DNA from: Halomarinibacterium sp034670265
GTDB lineage: Bacteria; Bacteroidota; Bacteroidia; Flavobacteriales; Flavobacteriaceae
NCBI GenBank assembly: GCA_034670265.1
Contig: JAXMNU010000001.1
Location: 310,001-374,000, forward strand
Direction of reading: 5' to 3'
DNA length: 64,000 nucleotides
Shown here piece by piece: positions 31,888-40,267 of this stretch (its first letter is position 1; every line of letters begins with the position of its first letter). A program made the position numbers and the translations under genes. The notes under the pieces were generated by a model. The model had not been told where the DNA came from and searched no databases. It was given only the letters and a program-made list of their open reading frames with translations.

Positions 31888-32472
31888 TTATTGGGAATTA
31901 TTTAAGGAAAGGTAGGCAATGAGTTCTCTCATGGCTTTACCACGATGGCCAATTTCTCCTTTTTGTGTAAGCGACATTTCGGCAAAGGTTTTATCAAATC
32001 CTTTTGGCTGAAAAATAGGATCGTATCCAAAACCCATCTCTCCTCTTGGGGATTGTGTAATGACGCCTTCACAAATACCTAAAAACATGGTTTGTCTTTT
32101 ATTCATTGTTAGCGCGATAGCTGTTTTAAATCGGGCAGTACGGTCTTCTTTTCTGTCCATTTCTTGAAGTAATTTCTGCATATTGGCATCGGCACTTTTG
32201 GTTTCTCCTGCATAGCGTGCACTATACACTCCGGGCGCTCCATCAAGTGCTTTTACTTCCAAACCTGTATCGTCTGCAAAGCAATCGTAACCGTAATGTG
32301 TTTTTACATATTCAGCTTTCAGGATAGCATTTTCTTCTATGGTTTCTGCCGTTTCAGGAATATCTTCGTGGCAATTAATGTCGGTAAGACTTAGCAATTC
32401 AATATGCTTAGGAAGTAGCAGTTGTACTTCTTTAAATTTGTTCTGATTATGAGTGGCGAAAACGAGTTGCAT
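31888..32472 (-). CDS. rdgB: Non-canonical purine NTP pyrophosphatase (RdgB/HAM1)
   Basis: 194 aa. N-terminal LVFATHNQNKFKEVQLLLP, catalytic CFADDTGLEVKALDGAPGVYSARYAGE and C-terminal GEMGFGYDPIFQPKGFDKTFAEM are diagnostic. It removes ITP, dITP and XTP from nucleotide pools. It overlaps the VOC gene by one base, and the two probably share a transcript. Confidence 0.96.
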   Translation of the reverse strand: MQLVFATHNQNKFKEVQLLLPKHIELLSLTDINCHEDIPETAETIEENAILKAEYVKTHYGYDCFADDTGLEVKALDGAPGVYSARYAGETKSADANMQKLLQEMDRKEDRTARFKTAIALTMNKRQTMFLGICEGVITQSPRGEMGFGYDPIFQPKGFDKTFAEMSLTQKGEIGHRGKAMRELIAYLSLNNSQ

Positions 32473-32849
32473 TAGTTATTAGAATGCAATGCTACACGAT
32501 TCCCTTCAGTATCAATAAATACACCCATATACCCATGTTCTGGAGAGATTTGAGTTTTAGGTTGATAGATTTTTCCTCCAGCAGCTACTACGCTATCCAA
32601 TTCGTTTTGGACATCTTCGCTATAAAAATATACGAGAGCCCCTTCCTGACTTGGGATATAACTCTCTTGTTGAATTAGGGTTCCCGTTGCCCCAGGGATA
32701 TTTTCACCTTGTCCTGGGAACCATGCCATTAATACACCGCCAAAATCTACTTGGTGCAACTGTACTTTAAATACTTTTTCGTAAAATGCGGCAGCTCGTT
32801 TCATATCACTCACTGGGATTTCTATCCACGCAAATGTGTTGTGTTTCAT
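32472..32849 (-). CDS. VOC (glyoxalase/bleomycin-resistance) family protein
   Basis: 125 aa, one VOC unit of two beta-alpha-beta-beta-beta modules: FAWIEIPVSDMKRAAAFYEKVF, then GALVYFYSEDVQNELDSVVAAGGK and the closing MGVFIDTEGNRVALHS with a metal-ligand Glu. Substrate unknown. Lies six bases after the SRPBCC gene. Confidence 0.88.
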   Translation of the reverse strand: MKHNTFAWIEIPVSDMKRAAAFYEKVFKVQLHQVDFGGVLMAWFPGQGENIPGATGTLIQQESYIPSQEGALVYFYSEDVQNELDSVVAAGGKIYQPKTQISPEHGYMGVFIDTEGNRVALHSNN

Positions 32850-32854
32850 AATAC

Positions 32855-33385
32855 TTACTTTTCTAAAATGGTTTTCAGTTTTGCCAATCCTTCTTCAAAG
32901 TCTTTTCCAACGGCTTTGTCCATATTCATAAATAGCATCATAATATTCATTGGAGGCTTACTAACTCCGTGGAAACCCCACACTACTTTTGTACTATTAT
33001 TTCCTTGGTCTTCCGTTTTTATGTAGGCTTGACTTACAGATTTCCATGGCTTAAGGAAACGAAGTTCTGTTTCAATTTTTTCATTTTCAGTAATATTCTT
33101 TATCTCTTGCTCTCCCGAGCCTACTTGCTTATGGTCACTTTCCCAAGCAGAAATAAACCCAATAGTACCATCTTGTCCAGTAAACGTTTGTTTCATACCT
33201 GGGTCACGCTCTTTCCATGGTGACCAATAGTCTTGATTTTTCACATATTTTAGGTACTGAAATACATCACTAACAGGTTTGTTTATAACTATGCTTCTGT
33301 TAACATCGTATTTGTTTGGTGCGATTGCAGCTAACAGAATGATAAGCACCACAATAGCTGCAATAATATAGATAGCAATATACAT
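32855..33385 (-). CDS. Membrane-anchored SRPBCC-family protein
   Basis: 176 aa. One N-terminal membrane helix (YIAIYIIAAIVVLIILLAAI), then an SRPBCC (polyketide cyclase-like) domain: NRSIVINKPVSDVFQYLKYV, KNQDYWSPWKERDPGM and the C-terminal helix MDKAVGKDFEEGLAKLKTILE. Ligand unknown. Transcribed with the VOC and rdgB genes. Confidence 0.85.
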   Translation of the reverse strand: MYIAIYIIAAIVVLIILLAAIAPNKYDVNRSIVINKPVSDVFQYLKYVKNQDYWSPWKERDPGMKQTFTGQDGTIGFISAWESDHKQVGSGEQEIKNITENEKIETELRFLKPWKSVSQAYIKTEDQGNNSTKVVWGFHGVSKPPMNIMMLFMNMDKAVGKDFEEGLAKLKTILEK

Positions 33386-33414
33386 AATGAGGAGTTTTTA
33401 GTTGAAGTATAAAA

Positions 33415-34074
33415 TTACACTTTTTTTTGATTGTAATACCGTTCTTTAATTTTATCGACGCTTTTTATTGTTTTTTGAGTCCATTGAAATTCTAATTCAA
33501 GTTTTTCATTTTCAGTGAGTTGCCAATTTACATTTTCAATACGCATGCGCGTCACCACCTCTTGTAGAATAATGGCAGCCGAAACCGAAATATTCAAACT
33601 TTCAGTAAAGCCATACATAGGTATTTTTAAAAATCCATCGGCATGTTCCATGACCTCATCACTAAGACCGTATTTTTCTTGTCCGAAGAAAAAAGCACTT
33701 TTTTTAGACACATCAAATTCGTGTAACAACGTGGAATTATCATGAGGCGTTGTGGCAATTATTTGATATCCCTTTTCTCGTAAACTCTGAATACAATCTT
33801 TGGTGCTTCTAAATCTGTGAATATCCACCCATTTCTGGGCTCCCATTGCAATTTCTTTATCGACTCTTTTTCCGAAGCGTTCTTCCACCACATGCAAATC
33901 TTGTATGCCAAACACATCACAACTTCGCATCACCGCACTAGTGTTGTGTAATTGATATACATCTTCTGTCACCACAGTAAAATGCCTTGTCCGTTGTGCT
34001 AATACTTCCTTAAATAACGTTTTACGTCTTTCGGTAAGATAGGTCTGTAAATATTCAAACAGTTGTAAATCCAA
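33415..34074 (-). CDS. trmH: TrmH-family tRNA/rRNA 2'-O-methyltransferase (SPOUT)
   Basis: 219 aa. Family segments: RTRHFTVVTEDVYQLHNTSAVMRSCDVFGI with the conserved N-x-x-x-x-x-R, FFFGQEKYGLSDEVMEHADGFLKIPMYGFTESLNISVSAAI forming the SAM-binding knot. The length and C-terminal LTENEKLELEFQWT fit TrmH (Gm18 of tRNA) better than RlmB, but target specificity is inferred. It diverges from the sirtuin gene with starts touching. Confidence 0.85.
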   Translation of the reverse strand: MDLQLFEYLQTYLTERRKTLFKEVLAQRTRHFTVVTEDVYQLHNTSAVMRSCDVFGIQDLHVVEERFGKRVDKEIAMGAQKWVDIHRFRSTKDCIQSLREKGYQIIATTPHDNSTLLHEFDVSKKSAFFFGQEKYGLSDEVMEHADGFLKIPMYGFTESLNISVSAAIILQEVVTRMRIENVNWQLTENEKLELEFQWTQKTIKSVDKIKERYYNQKKV

Positions 34075-34118
34075 TGAGATTGTTTAATTTTAAAACGAAG
34101 ATAAATAATTTGATTGTT

Positions 34119-34799
34119 ATGAAAATTACCGTGCTTACAGGAGCAGGAATTAGTGCCGAAAGCGGATTAAAAACCTTTCGGGATAGCAATGGTCTATGGG
34201 AAGGACACGATGTCATGGAGGTGGCTTCACCACAAGGGTTTGCTAAAAACCCAGCATTGGTTTTGGATTTTTACAATCAGAGAAGAAGACAGTTACAGGA
34301 AGTCTCACCCAATGAAGCACATATTGCCTTAGCAGAACTTGAAAAAAACTATGACGTTGCTATTATAACGCAAAATGTGGATGATTTACACGAACGTGCG
34401 GGCAGCTCTCGAGTTGTTCATTTGCACGGGGAATTGTTAAAGGCCAGAAATGTCTATTCTGAAAACTCCGTACTTGAATGGAAAAAAGATATCAACCTAG
34501 GAGATGTTTGTGAAAATGGACACCAACTTCGCCCCCATATTGTATGGTTTGGGGAAGCAGTCCCTATGATGGAGGTAGCCATCGATTTGGTGTATGCTTC
34601 AGATATTGTAATGATTGTTGGTACCTCGATGCAGGTGTATCCCGCCGCAGGTCTTGTACAATATGCAAAAAGACATATTCCCATTTTTTTTATTGACCCA
34701 AACCCTTCGATTGAAGCTTCAGAAAGAATTCGGGTTTTTGCCGAAAAAGCCACCACGGGTGTTCCAAAAGCCATTTCAGAAATTGTAAAAAGAAGGTAA
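34119..34799 (+). CDS. cobB: NAD-dependent protein deacylase (SIR2/CobB class)
   Basis: 226 aa from the ATG giving MKITVLTGAGISAESGLKTF; the open frame reaches 34074 but those 15 residues overlap the divergent trmH start. NAD-binding GAGISAESG and FRDSNGLWEG, catalytic TQNVDDLHERAGSSRVVHLHGEL with the active His, and HIVWFGEAVP, IVGTSMQVYPAAGL are all present. The zinc-ribbon cysteines of most sirtuins are mostly missing (one C-x-N-G-H near 128), as in many Bacteroidota class III sirtuins. Confidence 0.92.
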   Translation: MKITVLTGAGISAESGLKTFRDSNGLWEGHDVMEVASPQGFAKNPALVLDFYNQRRRQLQEVSPNEAHIALAELEKNYDVAIITQNVDDLHERAGSSRVVHLHGELLKARNVYSENSVLEWKKDINLGDVCENGHQLRPHIVWFGEAVPMMEVAIDLVYASDIVMIVGTSMQVYPAAGLVQYAKRHIPIFFIDPNPSIEASERIRVFAEKATTGVPKAISEIVKRR

Positions 34800-35350
34800 T
34801 GGAATTGTACGATGTTTTAAATTTCGCCAACGCTGCTCGCAGTAATCGTTTAAAAGCAGCTCATTGGGTATTGGACCATCCTGAAACCATTGAAGAATTA
34901 CTACATTTTTGTTTTAAAAATGATAAAGAGATTTCGCATAAAGCCAATTGGGTGTTGGAATTTGTTTGCTTAAAGAAATTGGAATTACTTTTCCCTTTCT
35001 TGGATTATTTTTTTGAAAATTTATCCTCTGTGAAGGAAGATTCTTCAGTACGCCCTTTATCCCATATTTGTGAACTACTTGCTATTGCTTATTATAAGGA
35101 TAAGGATGCTGTATTACTGAATTATTTTTCAGAAAAGCATAAAGAGTTAATGATTGAAAACTGCTTCGATTGGCTCATTACCAATCAAAAAGTAGCGTGT
35201 GAAGTTCGTGCTATGACCTGTTTGTATTATTTAGGTACCGAAAAAGACTGGATTCACCCTGAGTTGAAAACCATTATAAATCAAAACATTCACACAAGCA
35301 GTGCGGGTTACAAAGCGAGAGGTAAAAAGATTCTTACAAAAATAGGTTAA
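34799..35350 (+). CDS. HEAT-like helical repeat protein, 183 aa
   Basis: Start ATG shares its A with the sirtuin stop TAA. The protein is all-helical with repeat-like units (LKAAHWVLDHPETIEELLHF, SHKANWVLEFVCLKKLELLF, ACEVRAMTCLYYL), as in HEAT-type scaffold proteins. No catalytic motif. Related proteins in Flavobacteriia are sometimes called adenylosuccinate lyase, which its sequence does not support. Confidence 0.7.
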   Translation: MELYDVLNFANAARSNRLKAAHWVLDHPETIEELLHFCFKNDKEISHKANWVLEFVCLKKLELLFPFLDYFFENLSSVKEDSSVRPLSHICELLAIAYYKDKDAVLLNYFSEKHKELMIENCFDWLITNQKVACEVRAMTCLYYLGTEKDWIHPELKTIINQNIHTSSAGYKARGKKILTKIG

Positions 35351-36309
35351 TGTGCTTCGGGGAGTAATGGCCCTCCTAATTCTTTCAGAAAAAATAATTT
35401 TCCTGGCAACGTAGGCATCCAGCTTGAAGGTATCCATCGCGATGGTCCATATTGTAATGTGACACACAAGCTCATTCCTTGCCAACATGCACCTCGATTA
35501 GTGTATACGCCATCTGCCCCTCCTATACAATAATCACTTTGCAAAAATAATCCGGGTCCTATGGTATTTGCCCAACACGGAATTAATGTAAATCGGCTAG
35601 AAAAACTATGCAATGAATTTTGCTCAATGGTCAATGGATGCAGGGCTTGCCCAATTCTATAAGGTTCAGATTTCCATGCTTCGTCAGTATTAAACTCATC
35701 TCCTATCTGTGGTTCCCAAAAAGCAATATGGCAGGCTCTTCCAATTCCGTAAACCGTGACCAATTTTCCACCTTCTTCTTTAATAGCTCTTATTTTACCT
35801 TCATATTGGGGTAGCACCTCTTTAGTGGCAAAATTGCGTTGGTTCTCAGGAATAGTTAAATCACCCAAAGGATCAAAAAGTGCTGTGCTCATGGCTAATT
35901 CAAAAGCACCGTCTTGGGTGGTGTCCATAGTGTCCCCATTCTTGTTAGACCATTCATCCATATTAAATGTATGGACGTGGTCGCAAGTAACTTGAGTTTC
36001 TTTAAGAATGTCCACAACGTGCTTGTACATTCCCATTGGACCAACTGGCAAAATAATGGCTAGCTTTTGATTGTGTTCTTTGGCTCTAATAATTTCATTG
36101 GCAATCTCAGCCCCCATATGATATTCTAAATCGACTAACGAATCTAAAGCCTCTGGAGTAAAGTCCTTATTCCAATGCGGTGCTGGCTTTAATAGTTTCT
36201 CCAGTCCTAAATCACAACAATCGTCTATTTTTTGTAAATCCCATCCCGAGGGGTAAAAGTTTTCAAGTAACGAACCTTTGACGGTATTTAAAAAGTTTAA
36301 TTTTTCCAT
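35347..36309 (-). CDS. Glucosamine-6-phosphate deaminase-like protein (NagB superfamily)
   Basis: 320 aa from the ATG giving MEKLNFLNTVKGSLLENF; an ATG 11 codons upstream is possible. NagB-like features: LAIILPVGPMGMYKHVVDIL, the active-site Asp-Glu in VHTFNMDEWSNKNGDTM and GGADGVYTNRGACWQG in place of the usual allosteric and acid-base segment. It is longer than classical NagB (about 260 aa) and the motifs are modified, so the exact sugar-phosphate reaction is uncertain. It overlaps the convergent HEAT-like gene by four bases. Confidence 0.75.
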   Translation of the reverse strand: MEKLNFLNTVKGSLLENFYPSGWDLQKIDDCCDLGLEKLLKPAPHWNKDFTPEALDSLVDLEYHMGAEIANEIIRAKEHNQKLAIILPVGPMGMYKHVVDILKETQVTCDHVHTFNMDEWSNKNGDTMDTTQDGAFELAMSTALFDPLGDLTIPENQRNFATKEVLPQYEGKIRAIKEEGGKLVTVYGIGRACHIAFWEPQIGDEFNTDEAWKSEPYRIGQALHPLTIEQNSLHSFSSRFTLIPCWANTIGPGLFLQSDYCIGGADGVYTNRGACWQGMSLCVTLQYGPSRWIPSSWMPTLPGKLFFLKELGGPLLPEAH

Positions 36310-36429
36310 AGACCAATGATATTGAAGAATTCTATTAGACAAGATAGCGTAACGAAGATAATGATATTTCGAAAACTTTTATAAGTCAAAAATTCTAGCT
36401 TACATACATCCTAACTGCTGTGGCTTCCG

Positions 36430-36437
36430 TATCTTTG
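36430..36437 (+). promoter_or_regulatory. Bacteroidota -7 element (TATCTTTG) of purB
   Basis: Exact TAnnTTTG match 19 bp upstream of the purB start codon. Confidence 0.65.
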
Positions 36438-36456
36438 CGTTTTTAAAAAAATACTC

Positions 36457-37800
36457 ATGTCCATTCAATCACTACAAGCTATTTCTCCTATCGACGGACG
36501 TTACGCCTCAAAAACATCGGCATTGGTTCCTTTCTTTTCTGAAGAAGCCCTCATAAAATATCGTGTTTTAGTAGAGATTGAATACTTTATTGCTTTAGTC
36601 GAGATGCCTTTACCTCAGCTTAAAGATTTTGACACGACACTTATTCCGAAGCTTCAAAAAATATACACTGGCTTCTCTACTAAAGATGCTGAAAAAATAA
36701 AAGACATTGAAAAAGTAACCAATCACGATGTCAAAGCAGTTGAGTATTTTATAAAAGAGCAATTTGATGCCTTGGGTATTCAGCAATACAAGGAGTTTAT
36801 CCACTTTGGATTGACTTCGCAAGACATTAATAACACTTCCATTCCACTATCGCTTAAAGAAGCGATGAATGAGGTGTATATTCCGTTGTTTTTTGAAGTA
36901 AAAGACAAACTTAAAGCCTTAGCCACCGAATGGTCAACCATTCCTATGCTTGCTCGCACCCACGGACAACCGGCTTCCCCTACTCGCTTAGGAAAAGAAA
37001 TCAATGTATTTGTAGTCCGTCTCGAAGAACAATTAGATTTATTGAATGACGTAAAAAGTGCTGCAAAATTTGGTGGTGCCACAGGTAATTTTAACGCCCA
37101 TAAAGTAGCCTATCCAGATGTTGATTGGAAAGCCTTCGGAACAAATTTTGTGCAAGAAAAATTAGGATTACACCATTCGTTTCCAACCACACAAATTGAA
37201 CACTACGACCATATGGCCGCCTTGTTTGATGGGTTAAAGCGCATTAATAATATTCTTATCGATTTGGATCGCGATGTTTGGACGTACGTTTCTATGGATT
37301 ACTTCAAGCAAAAAATTAAGAAGGGAGAAATTGGTTCCAGTGCCATGCCGCATAAAGTAAATCCTATCGATTTTGAAAACAGCGAAGGAAATTTAGGAAT
37401 TGCCAATGCTATGTTTGAGCATTTGGCAAGTAAGCTTCCTATTAGCCGATTACAACGTGATTTAACCGATAGCACGGTGTTGAGAAACATAGGCGTACCT
37501 ATGGGGCACACATTGATTGGTTTCCAATCTACGCTAAAAGGGTTGAATAAATTATTATTGAATGAACCTAAGTTTGCTGAAGATTTAGAAAACAATTGGG
37601 CAGTTGTTGCCGAAGCTTTACAAACTATTTTGCGAAGAGAAGGCTATCCTAATCCTTATGAGGCTTTGAAAGGTTTAACAAGAACAAACGAAGCTATTAC
37701 ACAAAAATCGATTACAGACTTTATTAATACATTGGATGTTTCGGATGAGTTAAAAGCTGAAATGAAACAAATCACTCCAAGTAATTACACCGGGATATAA
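36457..37800 (+). CDS. purB: Adenylosuccinate lyase
   Basis: 447 aa. Signature GSSAMPHKVNPIDFENSEGN with the flexible catalytic Ser loop, ARTHGQPASPTRLGKEINVF with the catalytic His, and SQDINNTSIPL. It matches the long PurB form that cleaves both SAICAR and adenylosuccinate in purine synthesis. Single gene with its own promoter. Confidence 0.97.
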   Translation: MSIQSLQAISPIDGRYASKTSALVPFFSEEALIKYRVLVEIEYFIALVEMPLPQLKDFDTTLIPKLQKIYTGFSTKDAEKIKDIEKVTNHDVKAVEYFIKEQFDALGIQQYKEFIHFGLTSQDINNTSIPLSLKEAMNEVYIPLFFEVKDKLKALATEWSTIPMLARTHGQPASPTRLGKEINVFVVRLEEQLDLLNDVKSAAKFGGATGNFNAHKVAYPDVDWKAFGTNFVQEKLGLHHSFPTTQIEHYDHMAALFDGLKRINNILIDLDRDVWTYVSMDYFKQKIKKGEIGSSAMPHKVNPIDFENSEGNLGIANAMFEHLASKLPISRLQRDLTDSTVLRNIGVPMGHTLIGFQSTLKGLNKLLLNEPKFAEDLENNWAVVAEALQTILRREGYPNPYEALKGLTRTNEAITQKSITDFINTLDVSDELKAEMKQITPSNYTGI

Positions 37801-37803
37801 AAA

Positions 37804-37827
37804 AAGGCTCCAAAAATTTGAAGCCTT
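37804..37827 (+). terminator. Hairpin after purB (weak terminator)
   Basis: AAGGCTCCAAA/TTTGAAGCCTT stem directly behind the stop codon; only a short T-containing tail follows. Confidence 0.4.
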
Positions 37828-38006
37828 GTCATTTCACAACCTATCCCTATCTATGCAGGGGTCTCTGGACAGGAAATGGAATAATATTAATCTTGGGGGC
37901 ATTAATAATTATAGTAGCTTTAATTCAATTTCTTTGCCAAAATTGTATGTAAGTACTTGATAGACTTAGGTTTTCGGTGAGTTGCAGTAAATTTTCGGTA
38001 AACGAT

Positions 38007-38032
38007 AAAAGCCCCGACGTATCGAGGCTTTT
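38007..38032. terminator. Terminator, probably bidirectional
   Basis: AAAAGCCCCGA-cgta-TCGAGGCTTTT stem with A- and T-runs on both sides, 20 bp beyond the stop of the minus-strand DUF4252 gene. The rest of 37828-38006 holds no feature I can support. Confidence 0.75.
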
Positions 38033-38052
38033 ATTTGAAAAATTACTACTAA

Positions 38053-38598
38053 TTACATTTCTGAAAACACATCTCCTATTCCAGATAATTTAGATAAATC
38101 TAAATCTCCCCGCTCCATGGTTTTCATTAATTTTAAGGCTTGATCGGGTCGCATATCATCACAGAGTAATCTAAAAACTCCAAAACCTTTTTCAGAACTA
38201 CTTGCAAACACAATAACTTCATCGATGGCAGTTTCTTTACCAACATACTTCATCGTCATATGCATATCCTTCGACTTTACAGAGCCAAGTGTTTTATACT
38301 CCTCTTGATCAATGATTCCTTTTATGATTCCTTTCTCACTTTCATATTCTGCTACGTTTCCGTTCTTTACAGGGTACGCAACTACATTTATCTTCTTAAT
38401 GGTTTTTAGGATATCCTGTTCTTCTTCGGTAAACTTACTATCATCACTTTGAAACAAGCTCGTAGCAATATCTACTTTTAAGAAGCGATCATCTTCTTGT
38501 TTATCCACTAAATAGCGTTGCAAAGATTTTCCGTTATCACAACTCATTAGGGTAAGGGCGGCAATCACTAATACGGTTATATATTTTAATAGTGCCAT
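38053..38598 (-). CDS. DUF4252 lipoprotein
   Basis: 181 aa. Lipoprotein signal with VIAALTLMSCDNGK. The mature part has FLKVDIATSLFQSDDSKFTE and VKSKDMHMTMKYVGKETAIDEVIVFASS, the DUF4252 pattern. Last gene of an ECF-sigma, anti-sigma-like, DUF4252, DUF4252 operon; starts three bases after its paralogue. Likely an envelope protein controlled by this sigma factor; biochemical role unknown. Confidence 0.85.
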   Translation of the reverse strand: MALLKYITVLVIAALTLMSCDNGKSLQRYLVDKQEDDRFLKVDIATSLFQSDDSKFTEEEQDILKTIKKINVVAYPVKNGNVAEYESEKGIIKGIIDQEEYKTLGSVKSKDMHMTMKYVGKETAIDEVIVFASSSEKGFGVFRLLCDDMRPDQALKLMKTMERGDLDLSKLSGIGDVFSEM

Positions 38599-38601
38599 GG
38601 T

Positions 38602-39138
38602 TTATCCTTTTTTCTTTTCAACATTTTTAAGCTCTTCGCTCCCAGGAACGTTTAAATCTTTTGTAAGCTTCGAGATTTGTTTTAGGTCAATGTTTCCAGT
38701 AATACTCATAATAATAGTACCGTCTTTACCATCAACATCACCCACAAGAAACATTAACAACTCGCTTACGTGGCTTTCGCTTTTACCTTCTTTGGAGTAA
38801 AACTTGATGTTTTTACCATCGTCCTTTACCCGCATTAGCTCGTTCAATCCTTTTGAAGAAGTTAAGTACTTATCTACAGCAAGCTTCATACGAGCACCCA
38901 CTTCTTTGTTTTCGGTAATAAATATTTTAATGTTGTCTAGGTTATTCACCATTTCCATATAATCACGCACTTCGGGATCATCTGACTCAATGTCGATTTC
39001 TGCCAAAAGTTTGAACATATTTTTGGTAACGATTACCGAGGTAACGTCTTTTTCATCTTCAAATTTATCGAAGAATCCTTGAGAGAAGCCTACCATTGGG
39101 GCTAACATCATTGCTATAATTAAGATTGCATTTTTCAT
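38602..39138 (-). CDS. DUF4252 exported protein
   Basis: 178 aa. Signal peptide to about residue 20 (LIIAMMLAPMVGFSQ) with no lipobox cysteine, unlike its downstream paralogue. DUF4252 features: FDKFEDEKDVTSVIVTKNMF, DNIKIFITENKEVGARM and VSELLMFLVGDVDGKDGTII. It lies 24 bp after the anti-sigma-like gene. Confidence 0.85.
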   Translation of the reverse strand: MKNAILIIAMMLAPMVGFSQGFFDKFEDEKDVTSVIVTKNMFKLLAEIDIESDDPEVRDYMEMVNNLDNIKIFITENKEVGARMKLAVDKYLTSSKGLNELMRVKDDGKNIKFYSKEGKSESHVSELLMFLVGDVDGKDGTIIMSITGNIDLKQISKLTKDLNVPGSEELKNVEKKKG

Positions 39139-39162
39139 TATTTCTAGTGTTTAAGTAAGAGT

Positions 39163-39639
39163 TTATTTTAAAATTAAATTTTTAGATTTTGTAAATTGAT
39201 TGATTAAGTTGATGGTTGCTGTGTTTTCGCTAAATTCATCTATGTAGCCAATTTTCGAGGTGCCTTTATTTAAATTTTCTGAAAGCAATAGCATTGTTTC
39301 CTTGGCCTGATTAAACGCCATTAAGGCTTCCTCTTCTTCGGCAGATAAACTATTATTATTGAAATACATAAAACTTGATATTCCTAAAAACAGTACTACC
39401 GATGCTGCAATGCTCCATTTCCAAAAGTTAGTTGATTTACTTTCTAAAGGCAATGTAATTTCCTTTTCAAAAGTCTCAGCTTTAGCTTCCTGAAAACTAG
39501 CAAACATAGCCGTGTACCCTTGTAAATGCTCTGGTACATTTCCTGAAGAAAAGAACTCTCGTAATTGAGTTTCTTCTGCCAGTGACGTATTCCCTTCAAA
39601 ATAGGCATCCAGTAATTTTGTAATCTTAGCTAACTCCAT
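39163..39639 (-). CDS. Probable anti-sigma factor (single-pass membrane protein)
   Basis: 158 aa. Cytoplasmic N-terminal helix region (MELAKITKLLDAYFEGNTSL) similar to short Bacteroidota anti-sigma proteins, one membrane helix at about 72-90 (WKWSIAASVVLFLGISSFMYF) and a short periplasmic C-terminal part. It overlaps the ECF sigma gene by 14 bases, as is usual for sigma/anti-sigma pairs. Function inferred from topology and position. Confidence 0.75.
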   Translation of the reverse strand: MELAKITKLLDAYFEGNTSLAEETQLREFFSSGNVPEHLQGYTAMFASFQEAKAETFEKEITLPLESKSTNFWKWSIAASVVLFLGISSFMYFNNNSLSAEEEEALMAFNQAKETMLLLSENLNKGTSKIGYIDEFSENTATINLINQFTKSKNLILK

Positions 39640-40132
39640 AGTTGTATTTTTTTAATAGTTCATCTCGAACGGCTTTACGAGCTCGCGATAAATTCACTCG
39701 AATCGCCGTTTCGTTTATGTCTAGCATTTCAGAAATTTCGTGAAATTCAAACTGCTCTACATCCCTTAATTGAAGAATCATTCGCTGTTTTTCTGGCAAG
39801 GTTTCCATAATCTTAAAAACCATCGACACCCCATCGTTTACTTCTACTGTACGTTGTAAGTTTTCACTGTTTTGATAGTTACTGTGTACAATTTTTAAGT
39901 TGGAAGCTTGCTTCGACTTTAACCTGTCCAAACAATAGTTTTTGGTCATCGTCATTGCAAATGCTTCCGGGTTTTTATAGTTTTTAATACTTTTTTTACC
40001 CTTCCATAATTTCAAAAAAACTTCTTGAACGGCGTCTTCTGCTTCTTCGCTAGAAACCAAAAGGCGTTTTGCCATACGATATAGCTTGTCCTTAAAAGGA
40101 AGCACCAAGGCTGTAAACTCTTTCTGGTTCAT
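39626..40132 (-). CDS. ECF RNA polymerase sigma factor
   Basis: 168 aa. Region 2 (YRMAKRLLVSSEEAEDAVQEVFLKLWKG, ending FAMTMTKNYCLDRLK) and region 4 (LPEKQRMILQLRDVEQFEFHEISEMLDINETAIRVNLSRARKAVR) are present; regions 1.1 and 3 are absent, as in ECF factors. First gene of the operon and preceded by a GTAAC-N16-CGTC promoter that it probably recognises itself. Confidence 0.95.
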   Translation of the reverse strand: MNQKEFTALVLPFKDKLYRMAKRLLVSSEEAEDAVQEVFLKLWKGKKSIKNYKNPEAFAMTMTKNYCLDRLKSKQASNLKIVHSNYQNSENLQRTVEVNDGVSMVFKIMETLPEKQRMILQLRDVEQFEFHEISEMLDINETAIRVNLSRARKAVRDELLKKYNYGVS

Positions 40133-40172
40133 AGTGGGTTAGTGTAACGCATTATTAATGCCGTTCTTTCAT

Positions 40173-40201
40173 TACGACGAATAACTATATTTTTTGTTAC
40201 A
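40173..40201 (-). promoter_or_regulatory. Candidate ECF sigma-factor promoter (autoregulation)
   Basis: On the minus strand TGTAAC, 16 bases, then CGTCGTA, the -35 AAC and -10 CGTC layout typical of ECF promoters, 40 bp upstream of the ECF gene start. It lies in the divergent interval with the S41 protease gene. Confidence 0.55.
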
Positions 40202-40267
40202 TTTTAATTGCAATACGCAATAATGTAACTATTTTAGGGGTTGTAAAGAAAACAAAATTAAAGTACT

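Noticed and set aside
34799..35350. Second adenylosuccinate lyase
   Set aside because: Some databases name relatives so, but none of the lyase signatures present in the true purB at 36457 is found here.
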